From: Chitinispirillaceae bacterium
Lineage (GTDB): Bacteria > Fibrobacterota > Chitinivibrionia > Chitinivibrionales > Chitinispirillaceae
DNA length: 59,495 nt
Direction of reading: 5' to 3'
Assembly (NCBI GenBank): GCA_016930275.1
Contig: JAFGHA010000145.1
Location: 1-59,495 of the forward strand
The notes under the pieces were generated by a model. The model ran no database searches. It had not been told where the DNA came from and saw nothing but the letters and a program-made list of their open reading frames with translations. The position numbers and the translations under genes were made by a program. The first letter of the stretch is position 1. Each line of letters starts with the position of its first letter. Shown one piece after another: positions 27,984-36,319 of the stretch.

Positions 27984-28547
27984 TTACACTTCTTCCATCG
28001 ACCGCACATCGGGCTGCGGAGGAACCTCTTCCATGGTCGGTTCATCATCGGCAAGTTCCATCACCGGAGCGATTCCCTCTTCACCCTGCAGTCCGCGCAA
28101 CTCCCCGCTGATTACTCCGAGCAGATTGAGCTGTGTGGTGAGCATTGCCTTGAAACGCGCCAGAAAGCTGTCGCGCTGATTGCGCAGGGTGATCGCTTCG
28201 CTCTCGAGGGCATGCACGCGCGACCGCGCCTCATCCTCGTACCGCTGTGCCCGAATCATCGCATCCTTGATGATCAGTTCCGCCTCCTTCTGAGCATTGA
28301 CACGTGCCTCATCGGTCGCTTTCTGCGCGGTAATGAGCGTTTCGTTGAGCATACGCTCGATTTTCTCGTACCCCTCGAGCTTGAGTTCGAGATTTTTAAT
28401 GCGGGTGGCAAAACCGCTGTTCTCACCGATGATCGATTCATACTCCGAGGCGACCATCTCCAGGAAACTGTTCACCGCGTCGGGATCAAACCCGCGCATG
28501 GTCCGTCTGAACGGCTGTTTTCTGATATCAAGCGGCGTGATTCGCAT
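27984..28547 (-). CDS. DivIVA-type coiled-coil protein
   Basis: 187 residues. The N-terminal DivIVA domain (MRITPLDIRKQPFRRTMRGF, DPDAVNSFLEMVASEY) is followed by a long heptad coiled coil (about 25-150) and an acidic C-tail. In other bacteria the family marks curved membrane at poles or septa. The yggS-yggT-divIVA-yggU order matches the ylm/yggS cell-division cluster of many bacteria. Confidence 0.9.
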   Translation of the reverse strand: MRITPLDIRKQPFRRTMRGFDPDAVNSFLEMVASEYESIIGENSGFATRIKNLELKLEGYEKIERMLNETLITAQKATDEARVNAQKEAELIIKDAMIRAQRYEDEARSRVHALESEAITLRNQRDSFLARFKAMLTTQLNLLGVISGELRGLQGEEGIAPVMELADDEPTMEEVPPQPDVRSMEEV

Positions 28548-28567
28548 GCCAACTCCCGGCTGAAAAT

Positions 28568-28816
28568 TTAAAAAAGTATATTGAACACGATTCTGCGTAC
28601 CAGCGCGAGAGCGAGCAGCAGCAGAAACGGTGAAAAATCGATACCGATCCGTCCGGTGGGAAGTACCCGCCGGATCGGTTCAAGCAGCGGTTCGGTAAGA
28701 CGGTATACCCATTGCACCACCGGATGGTACTCATCGACTCTGATCCATGAAAAAAGCACCCGTATAATAATAATCACTTCATATAAACGAAAGAGTATAT
28801 CGATAAGACTGTACAT
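28568..28816 (-). CDS. yggT: YggT family integral membrane protein
   Basis: 82 residues with two hydrophobic segments flanking the conserved WIRVDEYHPVVQWVYRLTEP and LPTGRIGIDFSPF. Cytoplasmic-membrane protein that may act in cell division or osmotic stress. Overlaps yggS by one base. Confidence 0.9.
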   Translation of the reverse strand: MYSLIDILFRLYEVIIIIRVLFSWIRVDEYHPVVQWVYRLTEPLLEPIRRVLPTGRIGIDFSPFLLLLALALVRRIVFNILF

Positions 28817-29508
28817 CAGCAGCGTTCTCCCACCAGAAGTGTCCCGATTCGCACCATACTTGCACCCTCTTCAATCGCCCACTCGAAATCACCGCTCATT
28901 CCCATCGACAACTCGGGGGCGGTGATAAGATCCCGGTTCGATTCGGCGGTGGCACGCAGCAGCGAAAAAGCCTCCCGGACCTGCCGTTCGCCGCCGTCAA
29001 GCGGCCCGATGGTCATATACCCGGACGGCACGAGCCGTCCTCCGGAAAGCATCCGCTCGATCAACGCCCTGCACTCCTGAGCACTGCAACCGTTTTTTGT
29101 CGTTTCACCGGAGGTATTAACCTCAACAAGCACCGGCAGCGAGGTTCCTTCCGGCAGATGCCGTTCAAGAGTTTCGACAAGACGCACCCGGTCCACCGAC
29201 TGCAGCATCTGAATAAAAGGAAGAACTTTCGCCACTTTATTGGTCTGCAGATGCCCGATACAGTGCATGGTAAAATCGCCCTGCAAACGGGGAACCTTTT
29301 CGATTATTTCGCCGACACGGTTTTCACCGAGGTGCTTCACTCCGCAATCGATGCATTCCTGGAGCGTCTCCGCAGGATGCAGCTTCGTTACCGCAATCAA
29401 TTCCACCGAATCAACCGGGCGCCGGGATCTCCGGCAGGCGTCAGCGATCCGCTCACGAATTACGGCGAGACGATCTGAGAGAGTCTGCTGCGAAGTGGTT
29501 ATAGCCAA
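28816..29508 (-). CDS. yggS: YggS family pyridoxal-phosphate homeostasis protein
   Basis: 230 residues with the PLP-lysine in AVTKLHP (K42) and later LGENRVGE, HCIGHLQTNK and SMGMSGDF blocks. It is a single-domain alanine-racemase-fold protein without the second catalytic domain and keeps free PLP balanced. First gene of the yggS-yggT-divIVA-yggU operon. Confidence 0.95.
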   Translation of the reverse strand: MAITTSQQTLSDRLAVIRERIADACRRSRRPVDSVELIAVTKLHPAETLQECIDCGVKHLGENRVGEIIEKVPRLQGDFTMHCIGHLQTNKVAKVLPFIQMLQSVDRVRLVETLERHLPEGTSLPVLVEVNTSGETTKNGCSAQECRALIERMLSGGRLVPSGYMTIGPLDGGERQVREAFSLLRATAESNRDLITAPELSMGMSGDFEWAIEEGASMVRIGTLLVGERC

Positions 29509-29709
29509 TGTGTTACACCTTGAAAAACTGCCGTTGTCACTGATTCAATTGCGTTTATAACAGCGATTCTTGTAAATTCAAGCATATTAAAATATAATAG
29601 ATGCGGAAAACCGCCATCGGTACCAGCAGACAGGAAATAATAGTTTTAATTCACTACAGGCTGCAGCGTTACCCACCAAAGCAGCTCGAAAACAGGGGAG
29701 TTTCTCTAC

Positions 29710-30318
29710 GTGACCGGTAAACAGCAACACAGTATCCTTACCACTACCATCATCATCAGTACATTGGCAGTAAGCTGCTTTTCCATAAAAATGATCGAGG
29801 AAAGTACCGATGAAGGTCAGATACGGTACTCACTCAAAGAATCGCCACTGTCAAATGAACCGTTAAAGCATGGAATCTGCACGATCTGGTATCCCAATGG
29901 AAAGAAAAAAAGTGAGGCAACCTACCGAAATGGAAAAAAATACGGAATCGAAACGGTATGGGACGCCTTCGGGGCGAAACTCAGAGAAACCCGTTACCGG
30001 TCGGGACAGAAATCCGGCAAGGAAATTTTCTGGGGACCGGAAGGCAACAAAAAGAAGGAAACCACCTACAAATACGACCGTCGGCACGGTACGGAAATCA
30101 CCTACCATAAAAACGGAACCGTTGCAAAAATCGAGCACTATTTTTCAGGCTTGAAAAAAGGAGTTGAAACCGGCTTTGATACCGAGGGCAGGAAAGTATA
30201 CCAGGTAACGTTCAGTGAGGGAAAAAAGAACGGAAAAGAACTTTTTTTTGATTATTCTTCAGGAGAAAAACCGGTTATTACTGAGATTAACTGGGTAAAT
30301 GGCGAAGTAGTGAAGTAA
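29710..30318 (+). CDS. lipoprotein with MORN-type (YwqK-like) repeats
   Basis: 202 residues. Signal with lipobox LAVSC (residue 23) then about six repeats of the pattern G-x-W/Y-x-P/D-N/S-G-K-K-x-x-E-x-x-Y-x-N/S-G-K-K-x-G (for example WYPNGKKKSEATYRNGKKYG). These are MORN_2/YwqK-type repeats. The database name 'antitoxin' for YwqK should not be read as function here. It is probably anchored in the outer membrane or periplasm; its role is unknown. It has its own promoter region opposite yggS. Confidence 0.82.
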   Translation: MTGKQQHSILTTTIIISTLAVSCFSIKMIEESTDEGQIRYSLKESPLSNEPLKHGICTIWYPNGKKKSEATYRNGKKYGIETVWDAFGAKLRETRYRSGQKSGKEIFWGPEGNKKKETTYKYDRRHGTEITYHKNGTVAKIEHYFSGLKKGVETGFDTEGRKVYQVTFSEGKKNGKELFFDYSSGEKPVITEINWVNGEVVK

Positions 30319-30386
30319 TCCACAAAAAAATAAAAAAAAATATAGAAAAAGTTGCATTTCTATTTTATCCGAGTTATTTTATCAGT

Positions 30387-30475
30387 ACCAGCAATTACTA
30401 TCCTACCTGCAAGGCCCTCTTGCAGCAATTTAGGTGAAGCGGAAAGCGCCGGTGCAATGCCGGCGCGACTTTTTT
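30387..30475 (+). ncRNA. small RNA gene, copy 1 of a tandem pair
   Basis: A promoter TTGCAT (30352-30357)-17-TATTTT (30375-30380) would start transcription about 7 bases on, at ACCAGCAATTA. The RNA then forms CTGCAAG-GCCCT-CTTGCAG (7-base-pair stem), enclosed by CCTA/TAGG, and ends in GCGCCGG-TGCAATG-CCGGCGC followed by a T-run at 30470-30475, an intrinsic terminator. Length about 89 bases. Not coding. I do not recognise a known RNA family. It differs from copy 2 in ways that keep both stems. Confidence 0.75.
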
Positions 30476-30604
30476 ATACCTTTTTCAATCCCCCCAAAAA
30501 ATTAAAAACCCAGTAATAAGTTTGTTTCAGGCATGGTGGAAAAAATTCGGAAAAAGTTTATATTTTCCTTGCGCACGGGAAAAATATGCTAGTATATTGA
30601 TCTT

Positions 30605-30692
30605 ACCAGCAATTATTCCTACCTGCAAGGCCCTCTTGCAGCAATTTTAGGTGAAGCGAAAACGCCGGGTGCAATGCCCGGCGACTTTTTTT
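30605..30692 (+). ncRNA. small RNA gene, copy 2 of a tandem pair
   Basis: Promoter TTGCGC (30569-30574)-18-TATATT (30593-30598), with ACCAGCAATTA again exactly 7 bases after the -10. The first hairpin is identical to copy 1. The terminator stem has changed to CGCCGGG/CCCGGCG, with compensated bases and the same loop TGCAATG, then eight Ts. About 88 bases. The compensatory change shows selection on structure rather than simple recent duplication. Confidence 0.75.
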
Positions 30693-30789
30693 TGGCCCTC
30701 CATACCGATTCATTTTTCCACTGCGTATTTATATTATTATATAACAGTGTTTCTTCAAAATTCCACCATCCGCACAGGTATGCTACCGC

Positions 30790-32793
30790 ATGAAATTCCG
30801 ATCGCCCGTCTCTTTCGGTAATCCGCTCGCAGCCACACTTCTGTTCTGTGTCACCGGGACGGTACTCGGTATACCGGCCTCGGTTCACACGGAAAAAAAT
30901 TACGTGGAGTTGAGCCCCCCCGCGGATACCGGTATGCCGTATATAACTGAATTACGGCCGTCGAATACCCCGGCACCGCCGTCCTCCCCACTTCCGGGCG
31001 CCTGTTCCGACTGTGACAAAAGTCACGGTCGCTGGTTCACTAATGTCAAAGAGCTTCGCGAAACCGCCTATTACTGCGGATTCGATTATCTTGACCTGCG
31101 TTTTACCCAGCACTTTACCAGTGACACTCTGGCGGGACGTCTGACCGTCTTCGCCCGTTCACTTCTCAACGATTCGCTCGTGGTTGACTCGGCGATCACC
31201 GTTTTCCGCACACCGACCAGCGCCGACCAGACCGTCACCGTTTACTCTCACCAGCCGAGGCATCCCTGCTACCTGCCGCTCCCCTCTCCCGCAGCCGAGG
31301 CTCCGGATCCCGATGAAAAGATCAACGCAGTAATCCGCCGGGCAAACACCTTTACATCACGATGCCGTTTCCTCAAAAGAGATTTTCGTGACAGCTGGGT
31401 GTTCAGTGTTGACGGCAATTCCTGGCTCCTTGAAAAAGGGCGACTCGTTCATAAAGACACCGCACTCCCGGACGATCGCTCATCTTTTTCAATAATCGAG
31501 TACCGGCTTGCGTCCTGGGGAGCCACACCACGTTATCCGAGCAGCTTTACTGCCGGTCACTCCATTCCGCCCGAATTTGTAAAAGTGGCGATTCACGATT
31601 CAGTGACGATCTGCAGAATTCAACTTGAATGTGCCAGCCGGTACGGGTTGAAAAATTGCCGTATTATCTGCGGCAGCAGAATGGATACGGTACGATTTTC
31701 AGGAGAACAACACCGTTCTGCGGACATCATCCTCAATGCCCGTCCCGATGATTCCCTGCTCACCTTTCTGCTGAGCGATATACACGGCAACTCGACGTTA
31801 TGCCATGCCCCGTTGTTTGCCGAACGCCGGGAACGGGAGGAACAATGGGCACGGAACCGTACCATCGATCTACTCAGCCGGGAACGGGCGGCACAGAACC
31901 CAATTACCTATGCCGCATATGTTCTCAGTAAATTCTCCGGAGACCCCTCGATCGGTGCATCGCAATTAAGAGACGGCAGGTTGCTGCCGGGACTGAAAGT
32001 GAACCCGGTTTCCACACTGTTTAAAACAATTTTCAAGAGAAAATCCGAGCGCTATCTCGCCGGAATAGGCGACACTACCCCTGCCGGGCAACCGGTGACC
32101 TTCATCACGTTTCCCCTGCAGGGAACTGTCTCCAATCAACTTTTCGCGGCAGGAACCGGAATGTATTCTCCGGAATTCTACACTGAAAAATGCACCTTCA
32201 ATGGTACCCGCGCCGCGATCCTGGTCAACCCGACCTTGCGGCAGCGGAGTCCGGAGCAACAGCACTACCACGGAACAGTAATCGCCCCGTTGTACGAAGG
32301 CAGGTTCCCGCAGGTATGGTCACTCGACACCGTTGTATCCCCCGATTCACCTGCACCGAGGGAACTGGTTCTCGTCGCTTCCAGTGCAGACATCTCCTCC
32401 AACGGAATCGCCCTTCACGATCTTCCCTGTCTGTTCAGGCGACCGTCGTCCTCCGCGGAGTTTTCGGTACTGCACGTTTCAGAAAAGGAATGCACCCGAG
32501 ATACGTTGACGGTTACCTACCGGGTCTGCTACACCGACCGTACTTCAGATCTAATATGGCACCGGTTCGGGATCAGTAGTGCGGGAGTCAAGGTTTCCGG
32601 CACCAACGGGAAAAACATGAAAAACATCGTCAGTACCCTGCCCCGTTTTTCCATCAACAGTTCAGGCGAGAAGTACGTTCTCCTCGATGTACAGGTCAAC
32701 GGCGAGAAAATGATTTTCCGGGTCGACACCTTCGTTCATTCGATGAGGAAAAATCAGGTGGTGGGATGGGGAGTCGCGTCGCTTCCGGGATGA
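30790..32793 (+). CDS. large exported protein of unknown function
   Basis: 667 residues with a signal-like N-terminus (about 1-28, ending TVLGIPA). A cysteine pair CSDCDK near residue 74 precedes a beta-rich N-domain; later regions have many W/Y and a block FITFPLQGTVSNQLF. No known domain, sorting signal or lipobox is recognised. It begins about 97 bases after the second small RNA. Base use and absence of stops in a long frame support a real gene. It could be a surface or periplasmic structural protein. Confidence 0.7.
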   Translation: MKFRSPVSFGNPLAATLLFCVTGTVLGIPASVHTEKNYVELSPPADTGMPYITELRPSNTPAPPSSPLPGACSDCDKSHGRWFTNVKELRETAYYCGFDYLDLRFTQHFTSDTLAGRLTVFARSLLNDSLVVDSAITVFRTPTSADQTVTVYSHQPRHPCYLPLPSPAAEAPDPDEKINAVIRRANTFTSRCRFLKRDFRDSWVFSVDGNSWLLEKGRLVHKDTALPDDRSSFSIIEYRLASWGATPRYPSSFTAGHSIPPEFVKVAIHDSVTICRIQLECASRYGLKNCRIICGSRMDTVRFSGEQHRSADIILNARPDDSLLTFLLSDIHGNSTLCHAPLFAERREREEQWARNRTIDLLSRERAAQNPITYAAYVLSKFSGDPSIGASQLRDGRLLPGLKVNPVSTLFKTIFKRKSERYLAGIGDTTPAGQPVTFITFPLQGTVSNQLFAAGTGMYSPEFYTEKCTFNGTRAAILVNPTLRQRSPEQQHYHGTVIAPLYEGRFPQVWSLDTVVSPDSPAPRELVLVASSADISSNGIALHDLPCLFRRPSSSAEFSVLHVSEKECTRDTLTVTYRVCYTDRTSDLIWHRFGISSAGVKVSGTNGKNMKNIVSTLPRFSINSSGEKYVLLDVQVNGEKMIFRVDTFVHSMRKNQVVGWGVASLPG

Positions 32794-32939
32794 ATCATTG
32801 ATGGATACGTTCCGGGCACTCGTTAAAACCTACAATCGTCAATAGATGTTTTCGGTTCGTTCGCGATACGGCTGAGATTACGGGTACCCGATACGATCTT
32901 CACCACTGAATGGCCCCGTTTCCTCAGTTCCGTATTCAA

Positions 32940-33236
32940 CTACAAGGCGAAGCGCAGCACCGCTTCGGAAGTGGTATTATCATGCGATACTTTCAGCACA
33001 TACACACCCCTGCCGATTTTATCCCGGTTCAACGGGAGCATCAGATTGCTGAAGGAGAGTTGTCCGGCAAACAGCGTCGTCACCAGACGCCCGCTTTCAT
33101 CGAACAGACTCATTCTCACCGCACCCCGCGATACGGCTCGAGGAAAATCCAGTCTGAGCAATGGAATTTTTCCTGTCGAAACAGCCGCTTTGATCTTACT
33201 GCCGGTATCATTTCCACCTGTCGCGAAGTTAACCAT
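32940..33236 (-). CDS. orphan C-terminal sorting-like domain
   Basis: 98 residues. The sequence is the beta-sandwich tail found on the hydrolases of this region (VRMSLFDESGRLVTTLF ... GRGVYVLKVSHDNTTSEAVLRF), similar to T9SS type A C-terminal signals. There is no signal peptide or enzyme domain, yet ATG 33236 has a good ribosome site (GAAGGAG). It sits 188 bases behind the module D lipoprotein, where other modules carry an enzyme. Likely the tail left after an enzyme gene was deleted; expression is possible. Confidence 0.6.
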   Translation of the reverse strand: MVNFATGGNDTGSKIKAAVSTGKIPLLRLDFPRAVSRGAVRMSLFDESGRLVTTLFAGQLSFSNLMLPLNRDKIGRGVYVLKVSHDNTTSEAVLRFAL

Positions 33237-33424
33237 ATTGTACTCCTTCTGCATTATTATTTTGTTCTGTTACTACTGTGACGTATTATGCCGCAACACA
33301 ACGGTGAACTCTGCCGCACCCTTTTTCCCAGTCACTCTTTTTCTGTTAGATTCCGGCAGACATCATTTCGCCTCGAAAGCATTCCTGTTAAATTTCCGAA
33401 TTCTCACTGACGAATCAGATAATT

Positions 33425-35086
33425 TCACCTGAATTCCACTAGCATATCGTCCATTCTCTGGTTCATGTAACAGAGTCTGATCCAATCCGCCGAACGCGCC
33501 CTTACGGAAAGAGAGCATTCATCCAGAGAACCGAGCAGCGGTCCTTCGCCATCGCTTTCGGCCCCGATCCTCAGCGGGACTGAATTTACAACCTCGCCGA
33601 GACCGGTAATATCTCCCGCAGCCGGACGCGAACTCACATCAATACCATCCAGATATATCGCGCATTTATTATTGGCGGACCGATCGATGACAAGAGCCAC
33701 ATGATGCCATTCCACAGTATCGACCGTCGCGGGATCCGAAGATAAAACGAATGTCCGAGGTTCACCCCACACTCCGGTATCGGTCGCCATGAACACCACC
33801 AGTGCACCTTCCGGATCGAATTCAAAAAGCCATCCGTACGACGAAGAGGGCTCCCCACCTGCGCTCTTCGAAAGTATTGTACGGTAGTTAGACCCGGATG
33901 GCTTGACCCATGCACAAACGGTAAACTCCGCGACATCGGGGTCAACCGCATTACCGATTTCTACAAAATTGCCTAAACCACTGAAATACCGGCCGTAACC
34001 GATCATTCCCTCAACCCGTGAGACAGTGCCGCTCTGTGTACCGTTGTACCCGTTTGCCGTCACATCGACAACGGAGGTCCCGTTTCCGCCGAGATGCCAG
34101 ACCGACTGAAAACCGTCCGCCGTATCGAACACATCCGCGCCGCTCGACTCCATAGCAGCATCGGGATTACCCCAGTACATCGACAACTCCTGCAGGCTGT
34201 CGCCACCGTAAATCGTATCGACCTTCACCCACAACTCAGCTTTCCGATTGCCGGTATCCCAGCGTTCAATTTCGCAAGGCAGTGTAGAAAAATCAGATTT
34301 CATGAAACGGATATCAGATCCGTCGTCCTGTGCCAGACTGAAATCAAAATTATCCGCCGTCAAACGGATAAGAACCGGGAAATCAGTAACGGTTCCCGCG
34401 ATATCCGCGCCTGAAATGCCGGTATTCAATAAAATCCTCCGGGAATACTTCCAGACGGAAGATTCCGCGATAACCGTGGTATTTTCCGGGGACACGGAAA
34501 TATCGGCTGCAATCACACTGTCGGCGACGGAACCGGTGGCCGCCGTATACACCATCGAAGTAATGGAACCGGTCGGCACCGAATCAATCCGGATGCGTTC
34601 ACCGTGAATCTCCGAGAAACAGGTTGTTCCGGGAATATAAAGATACCCGTCAAGAGAAATCCTCGTTTCCCCGGGGACGACCAGAATCGTTCCCGTGTTC
34701 CGAATCTTGCGGTCTTCAGGATGCGCGGTATCATTCTGCACTACCGGGACACTGCTGATAAGCGCCCGTTTACCCGAACCGGGATCAACCGCTTCGATAT
34801 TGTAAATACCCTCTCCCGATGTACGCAACAGATACCGTCCCTCTTCATCGGTGGTATCCGTCAGTGAATCCGGAACAGCACCATCTTCAACCGGATTGTA
34901 GGTACTGGCCAGAAGCATTACCCGTGCCTGAACCGCCGGAGAACCATCCTCATCGATAAATCGTCCGGCCACGTAGCCGTTCGTGGTTTCCGATCCGTTT
35001 CCTCCGGCGATACTGGTACACTGGAAAGTCACCGCGCCCGTCAGCGGCAGGAGAAACAGGAATGCTATAAAACGTTTCATTCTCAT
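33425..35086 (-). CDS. module D: DUF2341/LamG surface lipoprotein
   Basis: 553 residues. Signal and lipobox end at C23 (VTFQC), followed by the family's post-cysteine block AGGNGSETTNG. Domains: carboxypeptidase-regulatory-like (about 30-150), DUF2341 (about 215-320, ILLNTGISGADIAGTVTDFP, EIERWD) and LamG/concanavalin-like fold (about 330-530). It ends WIRLCYMNQRMDDML-x-EFR. Probably anchored on the outer membrane to bind glycan. ATG 35086 overlaps the regulator stop as ATGA; a longer upstream frame is antisense-like. Confidence 0.88.
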   Translation of the reverse strand: MRMKRFIAFLFLLPLTGAVTFQCTSIAGGNGSETTNGYVAGRFIDEDGSPAVQARVMLLASTYNPVEDGAVPDSLTDTTDEEGRYLLRTSGEGIYNIEAVDPGSGKRALISSVPVVQNDTAHPEDRKIRNTGTILVVPGETRISLDGYLYIPGTTCFSEIHGERIRIDSVPTGSITSMVYTAATGSVADSVIAADISVSPENTTVIAESSVWKYSRRILLNTGISGADIAGTVTDFPVLIRLTADNFDFSLAQDDGSDIRFMKSDFSTLPCEIERWDTGNRKAELWVKVDTIYGGDSLQELSMYWGNPDAAMESSGADVFDTADGFQSVWHLGGNGTSVVDVTANGYNGTQSGTVSRVEGMIGYGRYFSGLGNFVEIGNAVDPDVAEFTVCAWVKPSGSNYRTILSKSAGGEPSSSYGWLFEFDPEGALVVFMATDTGVWGEPRTFVLSSDPATVDTVEWHHVALVIDRSANNKCAIYLDGIDVSSRPAAGDITGLGEVVNSVPLRIGAESDGEGPLLGSLDECSLSVRARSADWIRLCYMNQRMDDMLVEFR

Positions 35087-35910
35087 GACTTTTCCACCGT
35101 GGTATCCGCCATCGGAAAAAGCTGTACATTCAACTGATAAACACAATCTGGGTCATCACTGTTTTCCGCAAGTTTTAAAATAGCATCTCTGAATTCCGTT
35201 ATCCTCAGTTTCAGTTCCGGCAGGTCCTTTTTATTGACTGCAACCGATACAGTGGATATGTCCCGATCCTTTTTATGATGCCGATCGAGCGATTCTCCGG
35301 CGAGCCTGATGGTCTCACGTTGAAAATCCCGTATCGCCAGAGACTGCCACGATTCGCCGGTGGTAACAAATGCATTCGATAAAGTATAGTATCCGTCACC
35401 GTCTTTTTTTATCATGTCGAGCTTTACCAGAAGCTCCACCGCTTTTTTCACTTCCCGCGAACTGACCGGGGGGGTAAGCATGCAGGAGAGAGATTCAACA
35501 TCATCTGAAAAACGGTAGATCCCGATCAGGGAACGAATTGCCGTATAGTACCATTTCCGGTAAAACTCATACTGGAATTTTTCGATCCGCTGTTTTCCCG
35601 GAGAGGAAAACGACATGAGTTTTTCGAAGTGAATCCTGATCTGGGCTTCTGATTTCGCCTTGTTGAAATTGATCAGCGTTCTGAAATAGGCGGTCTCCTT
35701 TTCCGAGAACTTGCAAAAGCTGCACATTGTATTGATATATTTCTCGGGAAGATGTAACTTCCCCTGCAGGATTTTAACAAGATATCCGGCATCAAGACCG
35801 ATTTTCCCGCTCATGTACCGATAGGAAAAAAAGGAATGCTTTTTCTTCTGCGTTTCGTAGAAATCGAGCAGAAAGAGGCGATAATCCAGGTAGTCGAAAA
35901 TTGATTGCAT
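35083..35910 (-). CDS. module D: TIGR02147-family regulator-like protein
   Basis: 275 residues. Begins IFDYLDYRLFLLDFYE, the family start, with FSYRYMSGKIGLDAGYLVKIL as a helix-turn-helix-like segment, then the conserved block FYRKWYYTAIRSLIGIYRF and C-terminal DCVYQLNVQLFPM. The family is described mainly from Fibrobacter, without a proven function; DNA binding is inferred. No ribosome site precedes ATG 35910; a TATATT six bases before it could make a leaderless transcript. Its partner is the lipoprotein. Confidence 0.85.
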   Translation of the reverse strand: MQSIFDYLDYRLFLLDFYETQKKKHSFFSYRYMSGKIGLDAGYLVKILQGKLHLPEKYINTMCSFCKFSEKETAYFRTLINFNKAKSEAQIRIHFEKLMSFSSPGKQRIEKFQYEFYRKWYYTAIRSLIGIYRFSDDVESLSCMLTPPVSSREVKKAVELLVKLDMIKKDGDGYYTLSNAFVTTGESWQSLAIRDFQRETIRLAGESLDRHHKKDRDISTVSVAVNKKDLPELKLRITEFRDAILKLAENSDDPDCVYQLNVQLFPMADTTVEKS

Positions 35911-35958
35911 AGTGGAAATATACCTAAAAAAAAAGCATCTATTATCCGGAAGTAACAC

Positions 35959-36319
35959 TATCCGTTGATAATAATGTCAACAAATATGGCCATTTTCACA
36001 ATTTTTTGACAATCGGATACTATAAACCTTATTTTTTCTCATTTTTTTATCAACGCCATCCCACTACCGGTAAAATGAAGCGGATTTGCCCGGAATGATA
36101 TGATTCCAGAAAGGGAGTATCCCCTTGATTCGGAAAACTATCGAGAATAACCGGTTCCCGTTCGCTGCATTTCCGTTACGCTTCACGCCTTCAGGTCACC
36201 ATTTTTAGCCCCCTCTCCACATATGGAGAGGAAGGGGGATCGGAAGTGAAGCGACACTACCGAATAAATGTATACCGCGTTTTACCGAATTTACAAGAAC
36301 GCCGGACCGAAGATCCGGG
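35959..36319. other. gene-free region upstream of module D
   Basis: About 360 AT-rich bases containing a TTGACA-like element near 35980 and a short hairpin CCGGA...TCCGG (36302-36318) directly behind the GH27 stop that may help end transcription. No gene is seen. Confidence 0.35.

Noticed and set aside
29710..30318. Reading the MORN-repeat lipoprotein as an antitoxin
   Set aside because: The database label YwqK 'antitoxin' is carried over by homology; no toxin gene is next to it and it has a lipoprotein signal.
30387..30692. A CRISPR array or a riboswitch for the following gene
   Set aside because: Only two copies 218 bases apart, each with its own promoter and terminator; no repeat-spacer regularity. 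A riboswitch would not end in a terminator with a second full unit behind it.
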